DNA from: Acidobacteriota bacterium
Lineage (GTDB): Bacteria > Acidobacteriota > Vicinamibacteria > Vicinamibacterales > Vicinamibacteraceae
DNA: 64,000 nucleotides
Assembly: GCA_020845575.1 (NCBI GenBank)
Contig: JADLFL010000046.1
Span: 1 to 64,000, forward strand
Reading direction: 5' to 3'
In this document: positions 58,759 to 64,000 of the stretch, piece by piece
Layout: every line of letters begins with the position of its first letter
Numbering within the stretch: position 1 is the stretch's first letter
Notes under the pieces: model-generated
Database searches by the model: none
The model's input: the letters and a program-made list of their open reading frames with translations, nothing else
Told to the model about the DNA's origin: nothing
Position numbers and translations under genes: made by a program

Positions 58759-60483
58759 TCAGTGCGAATGGCGGGGCACGGCGGACCCGCTGCCACCCTC
58801 GAGGAAGTCCATGTCCGCGCCCTTGTCGGCCTGCGTCACGTGTTCGAGGTACAGCTTCACGTATCCGCGCGTGGCGCTCGGTGTCGGCGGCCGCCACTCC
58901 GCACGCCGCCGCGCCAGCTCGTCCTCGTCGACGCGCAGCGACAGCCGGCGCGCCGGCACGTCGAGCTCGATGAGGTCGCCGGTGCGGACGAGCGCGAGCG
59001 GGCCACCGATGGCCGCCTCCGGCGCGACGTGCAGCACCACGGTGCCGTAGGCGGTGCCCGACATCCGCGCGTCCGAGATGCGCACCATGTCGGTCACACC
59101 CTGCCGCAGCAGCTTCGGCGGCAGGGGCATGTTCCCGACTTCCGGCATGCCCGGATAGCCGCGCGGGCCGCACAGCTTGAGGACGAGCACGCTGTCGGCG
59201 TCGACGTCGAGCTCAGGATCGTCGAGTCGCGCGTAGAGGTCGTCGATGTCCTCGAACACGACGGCACGTCCCGTGTGCTGCAACAGGTGCGCGCTCGCGG
59301 CGGCGGGCTTGATGATCGCGCCGTCGGGCGCAAGGTTGCCCTTCAGCACGGCGATGCCGCTGTCGGGCACCACCGGCTCCTCTCGCGGACGGATGACGTC
59401 GCGGTTGTAGCAGGGCGCATCGGCAATGAGTTCGCCCATCGTGCGTCCCGTCACCGTGATCGCGTCGCGGTGAATCAGGTCGCCGAGTTCGCGCAGCACG
59501 GTGGGCAGGCCCCCCGCGTAGTAGAAGTCCTCCATCAGGAAGCGGCCCGACGGCATCAGATCGACGAGGCACGAGACGTCCCTGCCGAGGCGATCCCAAT
59601 CGTCGAGCGAGAAGTCGATGCCGACGCGGCCGGCGATCGCGAGAAGGTGGATCACGGCGTTGGTGGATCCGCCGACGGCGTTCACCGCACGCACGGCGTT
59701 CTCGAACGCGTTGCGCGTGAGGATGGTCGACAGCCGCAGGTCCTCCTCGACCATCGCCACGATGCGGTTGCCCGTGAGATGCGCGAGTCGCGAGCGCCGC
59801 GCGTCGACGGCGGGGATCGCCGCATTGGTCGGCAGCGCGATGCCCAGCGCCTCCACCAGGCACGCCATTGTCGAGGCCGTGCCCATCGTCATGCAGTGCC
59901 CCGGCGAGCGACTCATCCCGGCCTCGGCTTCACGGAAGTCCTCGGGCGACATCTGGCCGCAGCGCATCTCCTCGCTGAACTTCCAGACGTGCGTGCCTGA
60001 CCCGATGTCCTGGCCGCGGAACTTCCCGTTCAGCATCGGTCCGCCAGAGAGCACGATGGTCGGCAGGTCCACGCTCGCCGCTCCCATCACGCACGCGGGC
60101 GTCGTCTTGTCGCAGCCGACGAGCAGCACCACGCCGTCGATCGGATTGGCGCGGATCGACTCCTCGACGTCCATGCTGGCGAGGTTGCGGAACAGCATCG
60201 CCGTCGGGCGGAGCTGCGTCTCGCCGAGCGACATCACGGGGAACTCGAGCGGGAAGCCGCCGGCTTCATAGACGCCGTGCTTGACGTGCTCGGCCAGGTC
60301 GCGCAGGTGCGCGTTGCAGGGCGTGAGCTCGGACCACGTGTTGCAGATGCCGATGATCGGCCGTCCGTCGAACACGTGATCGGGGTGTCCCTGGTTCTTC
60401 ATCCAGCTCCGATGGATGAAGGTGTTCTTGTCGATCCCCGAATACCACGCGGCGCTGCGCCGCTGCCGCTTCACGCCTGACAT
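58759..60483 (-). CDS. IlvD/Edd family dehydratase, sugar-acid (L-arabinonate-type) dehydratase
   Basis: 574 residues. Cluster ligands: GICNTWSELTPCNAHL (Cys56), GCDKTTPACVMGA (Cys124 region) and MSRSPGHCMTMGTASTM. The catalytic Ser is in the late SDARMSGTAYGTVVLHVAPEAAIGGPLALV. The MSGVKRQRRSAAWYSGIDKNTFIHRSWMKNQG start and the length match pentonate dehydratases (AraC/XylD group) better than dihydroxyacid dehydratase IlvD. It removes water from aldonic acids to give 2-keto-3-deoxy acids. It is the first gene of a two-gene operon with the FAD/Fe-S dehydrogenase. Confidence 0.87.
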   Translation of the reverse strand: MSGVKRQRRSAAWYSGIDKNTFIHRSWMKNQGHPDHVFDGRPIIGICNTWSELTPCNAHLRDLAEHVKHGVYEAGGFPLEFPVMSLGETQLRPTAMLFRNLASMDVEESIRANPIDGVVLLVGCDKTTPACVMGAASVDLPTIVLSGGPMLNGKFRGQDIGSGTHVWKFSEEMRCGQMSPEDFREAEAGMSRSPGHCMTMGTASTMACLVEALGIALPTNAAIPAVDARRSRLAHLTGNRIVAMVEEDLRLSTILTRNAFENAVRAVNAVGGSTNAVIHLLAIAGRVGIDFSLDDWDRLGRDVSCLVDLMPSGRFLMEDFYYAGGLPTVLRELGDLIHRDAITVTGRTMGELIADAPCYNRDVIRPREEPVVPDSGIAVLKGNLAPDGAIIKPAAASAHLLQHTGRAVVFEDIDDLYARLDDPELDVDADSVLVLKLCGPRGYPGMPEVGNMPLPPKLLRQGVTDMVRISDARMSGTAYGTVVLHVAPEAAIGGPLALVRTGDLIELDVPARRLSLRVDEDELARRRAEWRPPTPSATRGYVKLYLEHVTQADKGADMDFLEGGSGSAVPRHSH

Positions 60484-60519
60484 GAGAGCTCCAAACAGAA
60501 TTTCCCGGGCCGAGGGGTA

Positions 60520-60543
60520 GGGCCGGCTCTCCGAGCCCGGCCC
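60520..60543. repeat. Palindromic repeat, family 2
   Basis: GGGCCGGCTC, TCC, GAGCCCGGCCC: a one-base bulge relative to the copy at 15699. It lies between the dehydratase start and the nucleoside-transporter stop. Confidence 0.87.
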
Positions 60544-60552
60544 GCGACTGTT

Positions 60553-61911
60553 CTACAGCAACGCGCCGGCGATGGTGGCGGTGACGAAATTGGCGAGCGT
60601 GCCGGCCATCATCGCGCGGAAGCCGAGGCGGGCCAGGTCGCTGCGGCGCGAGGGCGCGAGCGCACCGATGCCGCCGACCTGCATGCCGATCGACGCGAAG
60701 TTGGCAAAGCCGCACAGGGCGAACGTGGCTATGGTGAACGACCGAGGATCGAGCGTGGCCTTGAGCGCGCCAAGTTGCGAATACGCGACGAACTCGTTCA
60801 GCACCATGCGCGTCCCGAGCAGGTTGCCGATGACTGGCGCGTCGTGCCACGGCACGCCCATGCTCCAGGCGATCGGCGCGAAGACCCAGCCGAAGATCTG
60901 CTGCAGGCTCAGCCCGCCGAGGCCAAGGATCGCGTTGACGAGCGCGATGAGCGCGAGGAACGAGATGAGCATCGCGCCGACGTTGAGCGCGAGCATGAGT
61001 CCTTCCGAAGTACCACGTCCCGCGGCGTCGATGATGTTGACGTCGGTGCGCTCGTGCTCCAGTGTCACCGTCCCCATCGTCTCGGGCACCTGCGTTTCAG
61101 GCACGAACATCTTGGCCATCATGAGCGTGCCCGGCGCGGTCATGATGACGGCGGTCAGGAGATGCTGCGCCTCGATGCCGAAAAGCACGTAGGCCGCCAT
61201 GATGCCGCCGGAGATGTGCGCCATTCCCGACGTCATCACCGTCATCAGTTCGGACTGCGTCATCCTCGCGAGATAGGGTTTGATGGTGAGCGGGGCTTCC
61301 GTCTGGCCCATGAAGATGCTGGCCGCGACGTTGAGCGTCTCGGCGCCGCTCGCCTTCATCACCCAGCGCATGCCGACGGCGAAGACGCGCACCACCAACT
61401 GCATCACGCCCAGGTAGTAGAGGATCGCGAAGAGCGATGCGATGAAGATGATCGTCGGCAGCACCTGGAAGGCGAAGAGCACCGAGTAGCGCGCACCTTC
61501 CTCGCCGAGCGCCGCCGTCATGATGCGCGGCCAGACCGTCTTGTCGCCGAGCGGACCGAAGACGAACGCCGCTCCCACGGCACCGAAGTCGAGCAGCCAG
61601 TTGATCCCGCGTCCGGCCGCCGCGAACGCCTCTCGACCGGGCGTCGTCCGGAGCACCACGAGCGCGATGACCACCTGCAGGCCGAGGCCCCACGCCACGG
61701 TCTTGCGGTCGATGGCCGACCTGTCGCTCGACCACGCGAACGCGATCGCCAGCAGCACGAGCAGTCCGACGAGCGATTGCACCTTGGGTGCGTGCGCGAC
61801 GGCCGCGACAGCCGCCAGCACCGCGGCCGCACCAAGCATGCCGGCCAGGATCAGCGCGTCTCCCCGACGCCACGGCACGCGAGCGGGCGCCTCCACATGA
61901 GGATGAGTCAC
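60553..61911 (-). CDS. nupC: CNT-family concentrative nucleoside transporter (NupC)
   Basis: 452 residues from the GTG at 61911; the longer frame is repeat-derived. Ten or more helices and the CNT signatures: SIFMGQTEAPLTIKPYLARMTQSELMTVMTSGMAHISGG, LTAVIMTAPGTLMMAKMFVPET, GTRMVLNEFVAYSQLG, and FALCGFANFASIGMQVGGIGALAPSRRSDLARLG. It imports nucleosides with sodium or protons across the inner membrane. It is monocistronic, with family-2 palindromes on both sides (60520, 61985). Salvage genes are not adjacent. Confidence 0.92.
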   Translation of the reverse strand: MTHPHVEAPARVPWRRGDALILAGMLGAAAVLAAVAAVAHAPKVQSLVGLLVLLAIAFAWSSDRSAIDRKTVAWGLGLQVVIALVVLRTTPGREAFAAAGRGINWLLDFGAVGAAFVFGPLGDKTVWPRIMTAALGEEGARYSVLFAFQVLPTIIFIASLFAILYYLGVMQLVVRVFAVGMRWVMKASGAETLNVAASIFMGQTEAPLTIKPYLARMTQSELMTVMTSGMAHISGGIMAAYVLFGIEAQHLLTAVIMTAPGTLMMAKMFVPETQVPETMGTVTLEHERTDVNIIDAAGRGTSEGLMLALNVGAMLISFLALIALVNAILGLGGLSLQQIFGWVFAPIAWSMGVPWHDAPVIGNLLGTRMVLNEFVAYSQLGALKATLDPRSFTIATFALCGFANFASIGMQVGGIGALAPSRRSDLARLGFRAMMAGTLANFVTATIAGALL

Positions 61912-61932
61912 GCGCGGAAGTATAAAGCGCGT

Positions 61933-61960
61933 CGGCAACCGGCAATCGGCACGCCGGCAA
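61933..61960. repeat. Heptamer array (CGGCAAC/CGGCAAT/CGGCACG)
   Basis: Three to four units at 7-bp steps just upstream of nupC, next to the family-2 palindrome at 61985. Confidence 0.85.
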
Positions 61961-61984
61961 CCGGGCGGCGCGCTCAGTAGGTAA

Positions 61985-62006
61985 GGCCGGCTCTCCGAGC
62001 CCGGCC
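61985..62006. repeat. Palindromic repeat, family 2
   Basis: GGCCGGCTC, TCC, GAGCCCGGCC. It lies in the divergent spacer between nupC (minus) and the DUF4139-type gene (plus). Confidence 0.87.
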
Positions 62007-62060
62007 GACACGAGCGTCGCGGCTTGGAACCTATCGGGCTCGCGTGCACACTAACGCGAT

Positions 62061-64000
62061 ATGTCCCATTCCCATCGTCCCGGCCTCGCGGTCCTGCTCG
62101 CGGTTGCGCTCGGCATTCCTCTGCTCGCGCAGGAACCGGCTCCGTCCGCGCGGCTTCCCGTGAAGCGCGTCGTGCTCTACAAGAGCGGCGTCGGGTACTT
62201 CGAGCATGTCGGCCGCATCAGCGGCAGCGACACCGTCACCGTCGATCTCACCAGCGGCCAACTGGACGATGTGCTCAAGTCGCTGACGACCGTGGATCTG
62301 GGCGACGGGCGTGTGACGGGGATCACGTTCAACTCGGTGGCACCCCTCGAGCAGCGTCTGCGCACGCTGGGCCTGCCGCTCGGGACCGACACGTCGCTGC
62401 CGCAACTGCTCCAGGCGCTGCGAGGCTCGCGCGTCGAGGTGCAGGGTGCGGGCGCCGCCATCACCGGCCGCGTCCTCAGTGTGCAGGAGCGCGACAGGCA
62501 GGCCGGCGACGTCACCGAGCGCATCACCGACCTCACGCTGGTCACTGACGGCGGCATCGTGCGCACCGTCGTCGTGACGCCATCGGTGGGCATCCGCCTG
62601 GCCGAGTCGTCGCTGCGTGGCGAGCTTTCGCAGTATCTCGATCTCGTCGGCTCCACGCGCGCGCAGGACGTGCGCCAGTTGCGCATCGCAACGACGGGGA
62701 GCGGTACGCGCGACCTGTTCGTGAGCTACGTGAGCGAAGTCCCCGTCTGGAAATCGACGTATCGCCTCGTCCTGCCGTCGACGGGATCGCGCGCGCCATT
62801 CCTCCAGGGCTGGGCCATCGTCGACAACACGCTCGGCGAAGACTGGACCGACGTGCAGCTCTCGCTCGTGGCGGGCGCGCCGCAGTCGTTCATCCAGCAG
62901 ATCTCGCAGCCGCTCTACACACGACGTCCCGTGGTGCCGCTGCCGAACACGGCACTCCTCACGCCACAAACGCACGACGCGACGATGAAGACATCCGGGA
63001 TGGCGGGAGTCAGCGGAGGAGGCGAGGGAAGAGTCCCTGGTGGCGCGCTGGGTGGCGTTGCCGGCGGACTGCCCGCGCCGCCACCCGCCCCTGCCGCGCA
63101 GTTCCGGGCCACTCCCAGCGAGGAAGCCGTGCTCGACCGGATGTCGTCCGCACCGGTCGAGGCGCAAGGTGCCGCACTCGGCGACCTCTTCCAGTACACG
63201 CTCACGCAGCCGATCACCATCAGGCGCAACCAGTCGGCGCTCGTGCCGATCGTGCAGGCCGACGTCAGCGTCGAGCGCGTCTCGCTCTGGAGCGCCGCGT
63301 CGCGATCGCCGCATCCGCTGCGCGCGGTGTGGCTCACCAACGACACGGGGCTGACGCTCGACGGCGGGAGCCTGTCGCTCGTCGAAGGCGGGGCGTTCGC
63401 CGGCGAGGGCCTGCTCGATCCCGTGCAGCCGAAAGAGAAGCGATTGATTTCCTATGCCGCCGACATGGCCGGCCGCGTGACCGTGTCTCGCGATGGCGGA
63501 CCGCGCCGTGTCAGCCGGATCCGGATCACTCGCGGGGCGTTCATCCAGGTCGTGCAGGAACGCGCGAGCAGCACGTACACGGTGCGCAACGAGGACGCGG
63601 AGCCGCGCACGTTCGTGATCGAGCACGCCAGGCGCGACGGGTGGGCCCTCGCACCGGGCGCACCCGCTCCGGCAGAGACCGCCGCCGCCGCTCACCGCTT
63701 CCGCCTCGTCGTCGCACCGCATGCGTCGGAGGATCTGAAAGTGGACGAAGTGCGCGACGTGGAGTCGCGCGTCGCGGTCACCACGCTCACGTCCGAGCAG
63801 GTGACGCTGGTCCTCACCGGCCGCGGTGTCGACGCCACCGCCGAGCCGCAGCTGCGAGCCGTGATGGCGCAGAACGCGGAGGTTGCGCGCCTGCAAAGTG
63901 CCTTGCGAGACAAAGCCTCAGAAATTGAGCGTATCGAGAAGGATCAGGCCCGCGTCCGCGAGAACCTGACGGCCCTGAAGACCAGCGCCGAGGAGCGGCA
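62061..64000 (+). CDS. DUF4139-type exported protein (3' truncated by window edge)
   Basis: The frame opens at ATG 62061 and has no stop before the window end (646 codons visible). A signal peptide (LAVLLAVALGIPLLAQ) is followed by VKRVVLYKSGVGYFEHVGRISG, the typical N-terminal strand of DUF4139/DUF4140 proteins. The DUF4139 core follows: VPVWKSTYRLVLP, LQGWAIVDNTLGEDWTDVQLSLVAGAP, LFQYTLTQPITIRRNQSALVPIV, VWLTNDTGLTLDGGSLSLVEGG. A coiled coil begins near the end (VARLQSALRDKASEIERIEKDQARVRENL). Function unknown; these are periplasmic or surface proteins often linked to the envelope. An internal Gly-rich stretch lies near 63000-63060. Confidence 0.82.
   Translation, partial: MSHSHRPGLAVLLAVALGIPLLAQEPAPSARLPVKRVVLYKSGVGYFEHVGRISGSDTVTVDLTSGQLDDVLKSLTTVDLGDGRVTGITFNSVAPLEQRLRTLGLPLGTDTSLPQLLQALRGSRVEVQGAGAAITGRVLSVQERDRQAGDVTERITDLTLVTDGGIVRTVVVTPSVGIRLAESSLRGELSQYLDLVGSTRAQDVRQLRIATTGSGTRDLFVSYVSEVPVWKSTYRLVLPSTGSRAPFLQGWAIVDNTLGEDWTDVQLSLVAGAPQSFIQQISQPLYTRRPVVPLPNTALLTPQTHDATMKTSGMAGVSGGGEGRVPGGALGGVAGGLPAPPPAPAAQFRATPSEEAVLDRMSSAPVEAQGAALGDLFQYTLTQPITIRRNQSALVPIVQADVSVERVSLWSAASRSPHPLRAVWLTNDTGLTLDGGSLSLVEGGAFAGEGLLDPVQPKEKRLISYAADMAGRVTVSRDGGPRRVSRIRITRGAFIQVVQERASSTYTVRNEDAEPRTFVIEHARRDGWALAPGAPAPAETAAAAHRFRLVVAPHASEDLKVDEVRDVESRVAVTTLTSEQVTLVLTGRGVDATAEPQLRAVMAQNAEVARLQSALRDKASEIERIEKDQARVRENLTALKTSAEER

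Noticed and set aside
62031-63896. Minus-strand frame of 621 codons at the right edge
   Set aside because: Antisense to the DUF4139-type gene, which has a signal peptide and clear domain; the opposite frame has no recognisable feature.

Overview
The window is high-GC, densely coded DNA from what looks like an acidobacterium, most likely of the Vicinamibacteria (subgroup 6, Luteitalea-like). This placement is inferred from the gene mix: several large TonB-dependent receptors with carboxypeptidase-regulatory N-terminal domains, many Gfo/Idh/MocA proteins with Tat signals, DUF1080, acidobacterial-type quinoproteins, YVTN propellers, and frequent GTG starts. No rRNA, tRNA, CRISPR array, phage or replication origin was recognised. 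Both edges cut genes: an M14 carboxypeptidase at the left and a DUF4139-type protein at the right.

Layout. 1-8 kb: carboxypeptidase, JAMM protease, glycosyltransferase, aminotransferase, and a Gfo/Idh/MocA + DUF1080 pair. 8-14.4 kb: a small Cys/His-rich exported protein, a TonB receptor and a CxCC propeller protein (possible metal island), then a lactonase-like protein. 14.4-19.3 kb: DctA, and a TonB receptor with an Asp/His-rich loop followed by YtxJ and a CBM9-like protein. 19.4-24.4 kb: cytochrome c, quinoprotein, YVTN lipoprotein and an AGXT-type aminotransferase. 24.4-28 kb: isochorismate synthase divergent from a two-component system, with a strong palindromic operator between them. 28-34.6 kb: YVTN protein and lactate/glycolate permease divergent from glcDEF. 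34.7-38.1 kb: Gfo/Idh/MocA, DUF4126 and MFS genes. 38.1-38.8 kb: a decayed IS3-family transposase. 38.8-43.7 kb: a TonB receptor, APC permease and AhpD-like protein operon. 43.9-45.5 kb: DUF4097 protein and a RelE/Phd toxin-antitoxin pair. 45.6-51 kb: PQQ alcohol dehydrogenase with amidohydrolase, CBS protein and SMP-30-like protein. 51-64 kb: HAD, two Gfo/Idh/MocA, an Nramp-related transporter, a FAD/Fe-S dehydrogenase with an IlvD/Edd dehydratase, a CNT nucleoside transporter and the DUF4139 protein.

The strongest discovery is at 38815-39399. An AhpD/carboxymuconolactone-decarboxylase-type peroxidase gene is interrupted by one in-frame TGA exactly where the second Cys of the CxxC active site should be. 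A perfect 7-bp hairpin with a GTT loop lies 10 nt after the TGA, a textbook bacterial SECIS geometry. I read it as a selenoprotein (CxxU), translationally coupled to an amino-acid permease and a TonB receptor.

The second theme is non-coding. Most intergenic spacers carry short tandem arrays with a strict 7-bp period but different unit sequences (GGCAACC, GGGCACC, CGGCATT, CTCACGG, GGCCGAT, TTGGACT). They are often arranged as inverted pairs, and one sits in frame inside a histidine-kinase ATPase domain. Two further dispersed palindromic families occur. One has a covarying 9-bp stem, a TGAA-like tetraloop and a constant CTCCATC tail, and is found mainly between convergent genes.
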